From: Actinomycetota bacterium
GTDB taxonomy: Bacteria; Actinomycetota; Humimicrobiia; Humimicrobiales; Humimicrobiaceae
NCBI GenBank assembly: GCA_023475715.1
Contig: JAMCVO010000520.1
Span: 1-19,146, forward strand
Direction of reading: 5' to 3'
Length of the DNA stretch: 19,146 nucleotides
In this document: positions 1 to 6,425 of the stretch, one piece after another
Position numbering within the stretch: the stretch's first letter is position 1
How the letters are laid out: each line of letters opens with the position of its first letter
Made by a program: the position numbers and the translations under genes
Notes under the pieces: generated by a model
The model's input: only the letters and a program-made list of their open reading frames with translations
What the model was told of the DNA's origin: nothing
The model's database searches: none

Positions 1-2
1 TA

Positions 3-992
3 CTTGAGATTGTGCTTGTTGGCAATACTGCAATGCACCATCTTTTTTTAGGCTTTCCCGTAAAGCAGCTTGGGGTGTCACCATTTGTTTCATTAACCGA
101 TAAACCTATAGATATAAAAGCAAGAGACCTTGGTATAGGTATTGCGACAGGCGGTTACATTTATCTGCCGCCGCCAATTGCAGGTTTTGTTGGTTCGGAC
201 CATCTTGCAATGCTGGTTGCAACAAATATCTCAGAAATGAAAGGTAATTATCTGGGTATTGATATCGGTACAAATACTGAAATTGTTTTAAAAAGCAATA
301 AAGGTCTTGAAAGTGTTTCAACTGCATCAGGACCTGCTTTTGAAGGAGCCCATATAAGATTTGGAATGAGGGCGGCATCCGGAGCTATTGAGCGGGTAAT
401 TATAAACCCAAAAACCTGTATTCCCGAAATTCAGACAATAAATGATAAAAAGCCCGTCGGGATCTGTGGTTCCGGTATTCTTGATTCTGTAGCAGAGCTT
501 TTAAAAGCGGGAATTATTAACAGACGAGGCAGGTTCAATGCGGAATCAGAGTGTGTTTACAAGGATTCAAAAGGAATCGTGCAGTATATTCTTGACCCTG
601 AATCTAAAATTTCCATAAATCAGAACGACATAGTCGAAATACAGCTTGCCAAGAGTGCAATAAGGTCAGGGATAGATATTTTGCTTGAAAACGCAGGCGT
701 CAGTTTTGAAGATTTGGATAAAATCATAATAGCCGGGGCATTCGGCTCATACATAGATCCTAAAAATGTAGTCAATATTGGAATGTTTCCGAATGTATCA
801 CTTAAAAAAATTATTCAGGTCGGCAATGCTGCAGCAGTTGGTGCAAAAATGATGCTGCTTTCAAAAAAGATCAGAAAGGGCGCTGAAGTTATTGCCGAAA
901 AAACAAAATATCTTGAATTGACTGTTTTTCCTACTTTTGCAGACCATTTTGCAAAAAGCACTCTTTTTCCTGAAATTGAAGAAATAATTTGA
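3..992 (+). CDS. RACo-like ASKHA-domain activator of corrinoid proteins (DUF4445), 5'-truncated
   Basis: The frame is open to the left edge of the window (first whole codon at 3), so only the C-terminal ~329 residues are present; full RACo-type proteins also carry an N-terminal 2Fe-2S ferredoxin domain, which must lie upstream. Seen: VGNTAMHHLFLG at the start, the phosphate-binding motif GIDIGTNTEIVL, GPAFEGAHIRFGMRAASGAI, ICGSGILDSVAELL, and IIIAGAFGSYIDP near the end, all in the order typical of the DUF4445/ASKHA ATPase fold. In the known family, ATP hydrolysis drives reductive reactivation of Co(II) corrinoid in methyl-transfer proteins. This implies corrinoid methyltransferases elsewhere in the genome, probably upstream. 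The stop is 22 bases before the start of the next gene, so the two may be cotranscribed. The internal GTG at 12 is not a real start, because conserved sequence runs through it. Confidence 0.88.
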   Translation, partial: LEIVLVGNTAMHHLFLGFPVKQLGVSPFVSLTDKPIDIKARDLGIGIATGGYIYLPPPIAGFVGSDHLAMLVATNISEMKGNYLGIDIGTNTEIVLKSNKGLESVSTASGPAFEGAHIRFGMRAASGAIERVIINPKTCIPEIQTINDKKPVGICGSGILDSVAELLKAGIINRRGRFNAESECVYKDSKGIVQYILDPESKISINQNDIVEIQLAKSAIRSGIDILLENAGVSFEDLDKIIIAGAFGSYIDPKNVVNIGMFPNVSLKKIIQVGNAAAVGAKMMLLSKKIRKGAEVIAEKTKYLELTVFPTFADHFAKSTLFPEIEEII

Positions 993-1014
993 AAGCGTTT
1001 AAAGGAAGGACATT

Positions 1015-1893
1015 TTGCAAAAAAAATCAATAAAAATAAAAAATACAAAAAATTCTGATATTAACATCAAAGTTAGCTTTAAAAAAAAATGCACAACCAA
1101 TGGCAAGGTTGGCGCTTTCGCGAATTGTATCATTATATCTATTTCCATATTGTTGTTATTTTTGCTGCTGGCAGGGCTTTCAGGACTAGCAGGCTGCAGC
1201 AGGCTTGGAAATACAACTGTTTCAGAAAATAAAAATCTTCTTGTTGTCGGCAGTGACACTACTTACCCTCCCTTCGAATTTATTGAGAATGGAGATATAA
1301 CAGGATTTGATATTGATCTTATCAAAGAGATAGCTTCCAGGATGAAAAAGGAAATTGAAATTACCTCCAGTTCCTGGGATCCCAAATTTAAAGATTTAAT
1401 AGACGGAAAGCTGGATATTATAATTTCTGCCGTGCCAATTGAATCTGAAAGAACAGATGTGGTTGATTATTCCAGGCCATATTATACCCTTGAATATCTG
1501 ATGGTTTCTTTAAGCGGTTCTGAAATAAGGATCAAGGAAGATCTTGCAGGTAAAACGATCGGAGCTTTAAAGCTTGGCAAATCGAATATAAGCGGAGATT
1601 ATCTAAAAAATTACAAGGTTTTGGAATACGAAGATATAATAAGCATGCTCGATGCTCTGGGAAATAAAGAAATCGAGGCAGTTTTGATAAATCTGCCGCT
1701 TGCAGTAAGCTTGTTGAAGGATAACAAAGATATGTATTTGGTTTTAGATAAAATCAATTCAGACAGGGAATTTGCAATAGTCTTTAAAAAGGGCAGCCCC
1801 TTAGTTTCAGAGGTAAATAAAATTTTAGATACGATGATAACAGACGGGAAATATAAGAGTATTTATGATAAATGGTTCAATTATAATTTTTAA
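1015..1893 (+). CDS. Family 3 extracellular solute-binding lipoprotein (amino-acid ABC transporter type)
   Basis: This is a 292-residue periplasmic-binding-protein-like lipoprotein. The TTG start at 1015 is chosen because AAGGAAGGA (1002-1010) lies just upstream and no better in-frame ATG exists. The N-terminus is unusual: about 36 polar, Lys-rich residues precede a hydrophobic stretch (about 38-60) ending in the lipobox LAGC with Cys61, whereas most lipoprotein signals have a short n-region. The mature part starts with LLVVGSDTTYPPFEF and continues with GFDIDLIKEIASRM, DGKLDIIISAVPIESERTDV and DYSRPYY, the usual order in SBP_bac_3 proteins that deliver amino acids or similar small solutes to an ABC permease. 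No permease or ATPase gene follows, so it is either an orphan receptor or the last gene of an operon that starts upstream. The ligand cannot be read from the sequence. Confidence 0.88.
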   Translation: MQKKSIKIKNTKNSDINIKVSFKKKCTTNGKVGAFANCIIISISILLLFLLLAGLSGLAGCSRLGNTTVSENKNLLVVGSDTTYPPFEFIENGDITGFDIDLIKEIASRMKKEIEITSSSWDPKFKDLIDGKLDIIISAVPIESERTDVVDYSRPYYTLEYLMVSLSGSEIRIKEDLAGKTIGALKLGKSNISGDYLKNYKVLEYEDIISMLDALGNKEIEAVLINLPLAVSLLKDNKDMYLVLDKINSDREFAIVFKKGSPLVSEVNKILDTMITDGKYKSIYDKWFNYNF

Positions 1894-1912
1894 TATAAGA
1901 AAATATAAGAAA
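1893..1912. repeat. Two tandem copies of a 10-bp unit, ATATAAGAAA
   Basis: ATATAAGAAA occurs twice head to tail just after the stop of the solute-binding gene and just before the first promoter-like site. The same core reappears twice at 3389-3414. Function is unknown; it may be simple AT-rich sequence or an UP-like element. Confidence 0.5.
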
Positions 1913-1916
1913 ATAC

Positions 1917-1946
1917 TTGACAAATCTTGAATAAATATTTTATCAT
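1917..1946 (+). promoter_or_regulatory. Sigma-A-type promoter for RNA element copy 1
   Basis: A perfect -35 TTGACA (1917-1922), an 18-base spacer and a -10 TATCAT (1941-1946, 5 of 6 consensus). It lies 32 bases before the closing helix of the structured RNA at 1979. The same TTGACA plus spaced -10 arrangement is found before the other two RNA copies. Confidence 0.7.
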
Positions 1947-1978
1947 AAGAGTACGATTAAATTACAATTGAATGTTTA

Positions 1979-2050
1979 TTTAGTAGCTTTGAGACTTTTC
2001 TTAAAACTGGACGCTTGAGAAAAGTGGAGCAAATAGCGTAACCGACTAAA
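1979..2050 (+). promoter_or_regulatory. Pseudoknotted cis-regulatory RNA (riboswitch-like), copy 1
   Basis: The proposed fold has P1 (1979-1984 TTTAGT with 2045-2050 ACTAAA), hairpin P2 (1994-2001 ACTTTTCT with 2018-2025 AGAAAAGT) and a pseudoknot between the P2 loop (2011-2015 ACGCT) and the return strand (2035-2039 AGCGT). A TGG trinucleotide precedes the loop arm, and GGAGCAAAT separates P2 from the pseudoknot 3' arm, which is followed by AACCG. Copies 2 and 3 have the same segments and near-identical spacer lengths with compensatory changes in the helices. The P1 3' strand is shared with the terminator that follows, so P1 and terminator exclude each other. I do not recognise a known riboswitch class. 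No gene lies between this copy and copy 2, so it may instead yield a short terminated RNA. Confidence 0.8.
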
Positions 2051-2070
2051 AGTTATTTAGCCGGTTTTTT
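2042..2070 (+). terminator. Rho-independent terminator overlapping P1 of RNA copy 1
   Basis: The stem CCGACTAAA (2042-2050) pairs with TTTAGCCGG (2056-2064) with one A/C mismatch and a 5-base loop, followed by six T residues (2065-2070). The 5' arm includes the whole 3' strand of P1 in the upstream RNA, which makes this the likely expression platform. Confidence 0.8.
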
Positions 2071-2145
2071 GTTTTTTAATGGGGCATTTTATAAAAAGAA
2101 ATATATTTAATTATTTAACTTATAACAGATTTATAAAAGTAATAT

Positions 2146-2175
2146 TTGACATTTATAATAAAAGTATATTATGAT
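2146..2175 (+). promoter_or_regulatory. Sigma-A-type promoter for RNA element copy 2
   Basis: A perfect -35 TTGACA (2146-2151), an 18-base spacer and a -10 TATGAT (2170-2175, 5 of 6). It mirrors the promoter of copy 1, which suggests promoter and RNA were duplicated together. The last base of the -10 is the first base of a perfect 15-bp inverted repeat. Confidence 0.6.
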
Positions 2176-2208
2176 ATTTATACTTTAAAACAATTTAAAG
2201 TATAAATA
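2175..2208 (+). repeat. Perfect 15-bp inverted repeat (hairpin or operator) at the copy 2 promoter
   Basis: TATTTATACTTTAAA (2175-2189) and TTTAAAGTATAAATA (2194-2208) are exact reverse complements around an ACAA loop. The repeat starts at the end of the predicted -10 and ends 15 bases before the structured RNA. It is not followed by a T-tract, so it is not a terminator. It could be a protein-binding operator over the start site or a 5' stabilising hairpin. No equivalent is seen before copy 1. Confidence 0.75.
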
Positions 2209-2223
2209 AAAATTTATATATAA

Positions 2224-2293
2224 TTAGTAGCTTTGAAACTTTCCTTAAAAGTGGACGCTTTAGGAAAGTGGAGCAAATAGCGTAACCGGCTAA
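2224..2293 (+). promoter_or_regulatory. Pseudoknotted cis-regulatory RNA (riboswitch-like), copy 2, leader of the glycan GT2 gene
   Basis: Same architecture as the element at 1979: P1 (2224-2228 TTAGT with 2289-2293 GCTAA, including a T-G wobble), P2 (2238-2245 ACTTTCCT with 2262-2269 AGGAAAGT), pseudoknot (2255-2259 ACGCT with 2279-2283 AGCGT), TGG before the loop arm, GGAGCAAAT after P2, then AACCG. Relative to copy 1, P2 carries a compensatory T-A to C-G change, while the rest of the core is nearly identical. It ends 133 bases before the GT2 start at 2427, with only AT-rich sequence between. The 3' strand of P1 lies within the 5' arm of the terminator, so stabilising P1 should favour read-through. 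Confidence 0.82.
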
Positions 2294-2313
2294 ATATAGT
2301 CGGTTATTTTTTT
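2284..2313 (+). terminator. Rho-independent terminator overlapping P1 of RNA copy 2
   Basis: AACCGGCTA (2284-2292) pairs over 9 bp, including one G-T wobble, with TAGTCGGTT (2297-2305) around an AATA loop. After one A comes a run of seven T residues (2307-2313). It lies upstream of the GT2 gene and shares bases 2289-2292 with P1. Confidence 0.85.
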
Positions 2314-2426
2314 GTATAAATAGGTTTAATGCTTATTTTATAAATATACCGGAAAGAAAAGATTCAATTTTATAAATGCAATTAAATTTAATAGAACAAT
2401 ATTTTATAGAAAGGCAGTGAAAAAAT

Positions 2427-3275
2427 ATGACTTCTCTTAAAAGAACCATCGAAAATACCATAGAAAAAAATAATGTGGAAATTTATGACAGAAGAGCAGT
2501 AAAAACTACACAAATGAAAAAAATAACAGTTGTAATACCGGCATTGAATGAAGAAAAAGGAATAGGCAGGGTACTGGATGAAATACCAAAGGATGAATTA
2601 AAGAAGATGGGATATGAAACAGAAGTTATGGTTATTGATAACGGTTCAAAGGATAAAACAAAATATGTTGCCAATAATCATGGAGCAAAAGTTATAGTTC
2701 AGCCAATCAGGGGATATGGAAATGCATACAAGGCAGGATTTGCCAATGCTGAAGGAGATATTATCGCTACCGGAGATGCAGATTTAACCTATCCTTTTTC
2801 AATTTTGCCCCAGTTGTTAAGAAAAATGGAAATGGAAAATTTAGATTTTATAAATACAAACAGACTCAAAACAGTCAATACGGAAGTAATGAGCAGGAGC
2901 CACATATTTGGTAATTATGTTCTTACTTTTATGATGAAAGTACTTTTTAGGACACCTTTTCTTGATTCCCAGTCCGGAATGTGGCTTTTTAAGAGTGGTA
3001 TCTGGGATAAATTGAATGTTGTATCTTCAGGTATGCCTTTTTCTCAGGAGATTAAAATCGAAGCTTTTACAAAAGGATTTAAATGCTCCGAAGTGCCTAT
3101 CCAATATAGAGACAGGGCAGGGAAACAAAAATTGAATACAATTAAGGATGGAATCGGTAATCTGTCACATCTGATTTTTAAAAAGCTTGAAATTTTCTTA
3201 AAAGTAATTACCGAAGGTTCCAGATCCAGAGGATATATTAATCAGCCAGGCTATTTAGGTAAAGAACAGGCATAA
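2427..3275 (+). CDS. Family 2 glycosyltransferase, dolichyl/polyprenyl-phosphate mannosyltransferase-like
   Basis: This 282-residue GT-A enzyme lacks C-terminal membrane helices. Seen: VVIPALNEEKGIGRVLDEIP (about 35-54), VIDNGSKDKT, PIRGYGNAYKAGFANAEGD, the nucleotide-sugar/metal motif GDADLTYP with Asp117 and Asp119, DSQSGMWLFK, and the late motif VPIQYRDRAGKQKLNT typical of DPM1-like proteins. Such enzymes transfer a sugar from a nucleotide donor to polyprenyl phosphate at the inner membrane face, giving donors for GT-C enzymes. The ATG at 2427 follows AAGG (2411-2414) at a long spacing of 12 bases. The family core begins near Met30 (2514), so the first 29 polar residues are an extension or the start is downstream. 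It lies directly behind structured RNA copy 2 and its terminator, and is probably controlled by them. Confidence 0.88.
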   Translation: MTSLKRTIENTIEKNNVEIYDRRAVKTTQMKKITVVIPALNEEKGIGRVLDEIPKDELKKMGYETEVMVIDNGSKDKTKYVANNHGAKVIVQPIRGYGNAYKAGFANAEGDIIATGDADLTYPFSILPQLLRKMEMENLDFINTNRLKTVNTEVMSRSHIFGNYVLTFMMKVLFRTPFLDSQSGMWLFKSGIWDKLNVVSSGMPFSQEIKIEAFTKGFKCSEVPIQYRDRAGKQKLNTIKDGIGNLSHLIFKKLEIFLKVITEGSRSRGYINQPGYLGKEQA

Positions 3276-3315
3276 AAATTTTAACTGCACTGCAAATCAT
3301 TATGGCCCCATATCA

Positions 3316-3379
3316 AGCAGATTAAGACTTATACTCTGCAATCCAATCAATGCATTAATTTTTTTAGATATAATCTGCT
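3316..3379 (+). terminator. Possible long-loop terminator or inverted repeat after the GT2 gene
   Basis: AGCAGATTA (3316-3324) and TAATCTGCT (3371-3379) are exact reverse complements separated by 46 bases, and the second arm is followed by AAATTTTTT. The loop is much longer than usual, so termination is uncertain. If it works, the GT2 gene and the eight-gene operon are separate transcripts. Confidence 0.35.
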
Positions 3380-3388
3380 AAATTTTTT

Positions 3389-3414
3389 CATATAAGAAAA
3401 TTCATATAAGAAAA
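3389..3414. repeat. Two direct copies of CATATAAGAAAA, 14 bases apart
   Basis: CATATAAGAAAA occurs at 3389-3400 and 3403-3414, shortly before the start of the glycan operon. The core ATATAAGAAA matches the tandem unit at 1893-1912, so the same motif is paired before two transcription units. Confidence 0.5.
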
Positions 3415-3446
3415 CAAGTGTTTTATAAATATGATAAAATGTTAAC

Positions 3447-4580
3447 ATGAAAATTGCACTTGTATACGATGCAGTCTATCCCTATGTAAAAGGCGGCGGA
3501 GAAAAAAGGTATTACGAAATCGGCAAGGGGTTGAGCCAGAAAAACCATCAGGTACATTTTTATGGAATGAAATTTTGGGAAGGTGATAAAGATATTAAAA
3601 GACAGGCTATGTATTATCACGGAATTTGTAGCCCCAAACCCCTTTATGAAAAAAATGGAAAAAGATCAATTCAGGAAGCTATTCATTTTGGTTTTGCTTG
3701 CTTTAAATTAATAAAGGAAGATTTCGACTTGATAGATTGTTGCAACTTCCCATATTTTTCATTACTGGTCTGTAAGTTGATTTCTATCATTAAAAAAAAG
3801 CCGTTATATGCCACCTGGCATGAAGTATGGGGGAAAAATTATTGGCTTGAATATATAGGCCGAAAAGGATATCTGGGTTATTTTATTGAAAAAATTGCTG
3901 CATTAATGCCTGACAAGATAATTTCAGTTTCAGAACACACTACCTGCCTGCTTAAAAACAATTTAAATTCAAAAAAACCTATATATACAGTAACAAATGG
4001 AATCGAGTTAGATTCTATTGAAAAAATTGCACCAGCTAAAGAAAAATCAGATATAATTTTTGCCGGCAGGCTGATATCTCATAAAAATGTTGACATATTG
4101 ATTAAATCAATAAAGTTAATAGTGGAAAAAAATCCTGATATAAAATCTTTGATTATAGGAGATGGGCCTGAAAAAGAGAGGCTGGAATCTCTAACCCAAA
4201 AGTTAAACCTGGAAAGAAATATTAAATTTTTGGGATTTTTGGAAAACTATGATGATGTTTATGCGCTCATGAAATCGTCAAAAATTTTTATTCTCCCTTC
4301 AACAAGGGAAGGCTTTGGAATTGTGGCTCTTGAAGCTAATGCCTGCGGCATACCGGTTTTAACTATAGATCATAAAAACAATGCCGTCAGGGATCTTATC
4401 AGAGAAAATAGAAACGGTTTTATTTGCCGGTTGAATGAGGAAGAAATTGCAGAAAAAATCATAATGGTTCTGGAAAATAATTCGGGCAGAGATATGAAAA
4501 AATCTTGTATGGATTTTGCAGAAAAATATGACTGGAATAAGATCGTAGGTGAAATAGAGGAAATTTATCTGAATGAATAA
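3447..4580 (+). CDS. Family 4 glycosyltransferase (first gene of the overlapping glycan operon)
   Basis: This 377-residue GT-B enzyme would transfer a sugar from a nucleotide donor to a growing glycan in the cytoplasm. Seen: MKIALVYDAVYPYVKGGGEK at the N-terminus with the glycine-rich acceptor-side loop; then, in the C-terminal half, IIFAGRLISHKNVDILIKSI, SLIIGDGPEKERLESL, and STREGFGIVALEANACGIPV with the EX7E pair near residues 288-296. The donor sugar cannot be told. No Shine-Dalgarno sequence is visible before the ATG. TATGAT at 3430-3435 lies only 11 bases upstream, so the transcript may be leaderless or nearly so, though no good -35 is seen. The gene overlaps the following deacetylase gene by 8 bases. 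Confidence 0.9.
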   Translation: MKIALVYDAVYPYVKGGGEKRYYEIGKGLSQKNHQVHFYGMKFWEGDKDIKRQAMYYHGICSPKPLYEKNGKRSIQEAIHFGFACFKLIKEDFDLIDCCNFPYFSLLVCKLISIIKKKPLYATWHEVWGKNYWLEYIGRKGYLGYFIEKIAALMPDKIISVSEHTTCLLKNNLNSKKPIYTVTNGIELDSIEKIAPAKEKSDIIFAGRLISHKNVDILIKSIKLIVEKNPDIKSLIIGDGPEKERLESLTQKLNLERNIKFLGFLENYDDVYALMKSSKIFILPSTREGFGIVALEANACGIPVLTIDHKNNAVRDLIRENRNGFICRLNEEEIAEKIIMVLENNSGRDMKKSCMDFAEKYDWNKIVGEIEEIYLNE

Positions 4581-5304
4581 ACAAGTAATTGTTACAACAA
4601 GCTGGGATGATGGTCATAAATTAGATCTGAAACTGGCAAAAATCCTGAATAAATATGGAATTAGAGGCACTTTTTATATTTCTCCTAAAAACAGAGAGAT
4701 TAGTCAGGAAAATTTATTGTCCGATGATGAAATTATAAATTTAAGCAGGGATTTTGAAATCGGGGCCCATACCATGACTCATCCCAGATTAACAAAAATC
4801 CCAGATACAGAAGCTCTCAGGGAAATTATAGATTCGAAAAAATATTTGGAGAAATTAATTGATAAGGAAGTTCCATGCTTTTGTTACCCTGGGGGGAGAT
4901 ACAATAAAAGAATAATCAGATTAGTAGAAAAAGCTGGTTTTCGCTATTCAAGAACAATGCAAAAATTTAAATTCGATCTTACTGACAATTTCCTGTTATC
5001 CGGGACAACTCTGGAAGCACATAGAAACTCATTAATCACATTACCTCTGGATTCCCTGAAAATTTTAGCATTTTCCAAATTTAACTTAATGGAATTTTTT
5101 AAAAATTTACACTGGGAACATCTGGCAAAAAAGACATTTGATTATATAGAAAAACATGGTGGCGTTTATCATCTATGGGGGCACTCGTGGGTTATTGAAA
5201 AAAGCAATTGCTGGGAAAAAATTGAGCAGGTCTTACTTTATATAAGTAATAAAACAAATGTAAAATATTATACAAATATTGAAACATTTAACGTTATAAA
5301 ATGA
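4573..5304 (+). CDS. Polysaccharide deacetylase (NodB/CE4 family)
   Basis: A 243-residue single-domain CE4 protein. Motif 1 is TTSWDDGH with Asp12 and Asp13 (usual TFDDG), motif 2 is GAHTMTHPRL with metal-binding His66 and His70, motif 3 is CFCYPGGRYN with Arg108, and the late motif is HLWGHSW. CE4 enzymes remove N- or O-acetyl groups from sugars with a divalent metal. There is no signal peptide or membrane segment, so it probably acts in the cytoplasm on a nucleotide- or lipid-linked sugar and not on an exported polymer. It overlaps the preceding GT4 by 8 bases and the next GT4 by 4 (ATGA), which fits translational coupling. Confidence 0.9.
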   Translation: MNKQVIVTTSWDDGHKLDLKLAKILNKYGIRGTFYISPKNREISQENLLSDDEIINLSRDFEIGAHTMTHPRLTKIPDTEALREIIDSKKYLEKLIDKEVPCFCYPGGRYNKRIIRLVEKAGFRYSRTMQKFKFDLTDNFLLSGTTLEAHRNSLITLPLDSLKILAFSKFNLMEFFKNLHWEHLAKKTFDYIEKHGGVYHLWGHSWVIEKSNCWEKIEQVLLYISNKTNVKYYTNIETFNVIK

Positions 5305-6425
5305 AAATACTGCACATTACCAAAAAATATCCTGATATTATGGGCGGAGATTCTACAGTAGTTGAGAGTCTGGAAAAATATCAGAAAAAAAAGGGTCATC
5401 AGGTATATATTCTGACAAGTAATTGCGATGAAATTAAAAAATCACCACAGGTAACAAAGTATGCTTTAAAGATAGACGCGCTTTATCTTGACAGGATTAA
5501 CTTGAACAGAATAATATCTTTATTTATTTTATTATTTTATTCGTTTTTTTATTTGAAAAAAATAAAGCCTGATATTGTTCACAGTCACTCACCCGAACTG
5601 GGTTTTATTTTATCTTTTGCCTGTAAGCTTTACGGAATACCTGTCATTAATACATGTCATGGTGTGACTTTTTCGGACAAAAATTATTCTTTTATTAAAA
5701 GAAAATTAGAAGAATTTTTTCTTAAATATGGATATTTTAAAAAAATTATTACAGTTAATGCCAGCTCATTGAAGGACTTTAAAAAATCAAATATTAATAA
5801 TGTTGATTACCTGCCAAATGGTGTGGATCTGGATGAATTTCAAAAAAAAAGACATAAAATAAATAAAAAGGTCATTTTTTTATTTGTTGGCAGAGTAGAG
5901 GCCGATAAAGGATTAAGTTATTTAATTGATGCTGCGGATAGATTGAAAAGAATAGAAAAAAATTTTGAATTATTATTGGTAGGAACAGGGATAGATCAAA
6001 ATTTTTTTCAGGATCTGGTTAACGAACTAAACCTTAGTGATTATATTAAATTTTTGGGTAAAAAAAATAAAGATGAATTGATGGCTTGCTACTATAATGC
6101 GGATGTATTTATTTTGCCATCACTTCACGAAGGCTTTCCGATGACAATATTGGAAGCCTGGGCGGCAGAATTACCGGTTATTGTTACAGACGTGGGGGGA
6201 ATCCGGACAATTTGTATAAATAAGGAAAATGCTCTAATAATCCCACCGAAAAATCCTGAAAAAATCAGTGCGGCGATGACGGAGCTCATTAAGGATAAAG
6301 AATTAAGAAGAAAGCTGGGAAAAAATGGAAGGAGCCTGGTTGAGGAAAAATATAACTGGGGAAAAATTATAAAAGATGTTGATAAGATTTATGAGGATGT
6401 GCTATGCAATTCAATAAAGAAATAA
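5301..6425 (+). CDS. Family 4 glycosyltransferase
   Basis: A 374-residue GT-B enzyme. It starts MKILHITKKYPDIMGGDSTV, has DIVHSHSPELGFILSFACKL in the N-terminal domain, and carries the usual C-terminal donor domain: FLFVGRVEADKGLSYLIDAA, LLLVGTGIDQ, and SLHEGFPMTILEAWAAELPV with the EX7E glutamates near residues 276-284, then VTDVGGI. A hydrophobic patch at about 69-85 (SLFILLFYSFFYLKK) probably makes peripheral membrane contact, as in many lipid-linked glycan transferases. The start overlaps the previous stop (ATGA) and no separate ribosome-binding site is seen, so it is likely coupled. Donor and linkage are unknown. Confidence 0.9.
   Translation: MKILHITKKYPDIMGGDSTVVESLEKYQKKKGHQVYILTSNCDEIKKSPQVTKYALKIDALYLDRINLNRIISLFILLFYSFFYLKKIKPDIVHSHSPELGFILSFACKLYGIPVINTCHGVTFSDKNYSFIKRKLEEFFLKYGYFKKIITVNASSLKDFKKSNINNVDYLPNGVDLDEFQKKRHKINKKVIFLFVGRVEADKGLSYLIDAADRLKRIEKNFELLLVGTGIDQNFFQDLVNELNLSDYIKFLGKKNKDELMACYYNADVFILPSLHEGFPMTILEAWAAELPVIVTDVGGIRTICINKENALIIPPKNPEKISAAMTELIKDKELRRKLGKNGRSLVEEKYNWGKIIKDVDKIYEDVLCNSIKK

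Noticed and set aside
1979..2313. Cyclic di-GMP-I (GEMM) riboswitch for the tandem RNA elements
   Set aside because: The segments GGACGC and CCGGCTAA recall GEMM, and the surface-glycan context fits, but the GNRA tetraloop hairpin, its receptor and the two-hairpin layout are absent, and the loop pairs in a pseudoknot instead.
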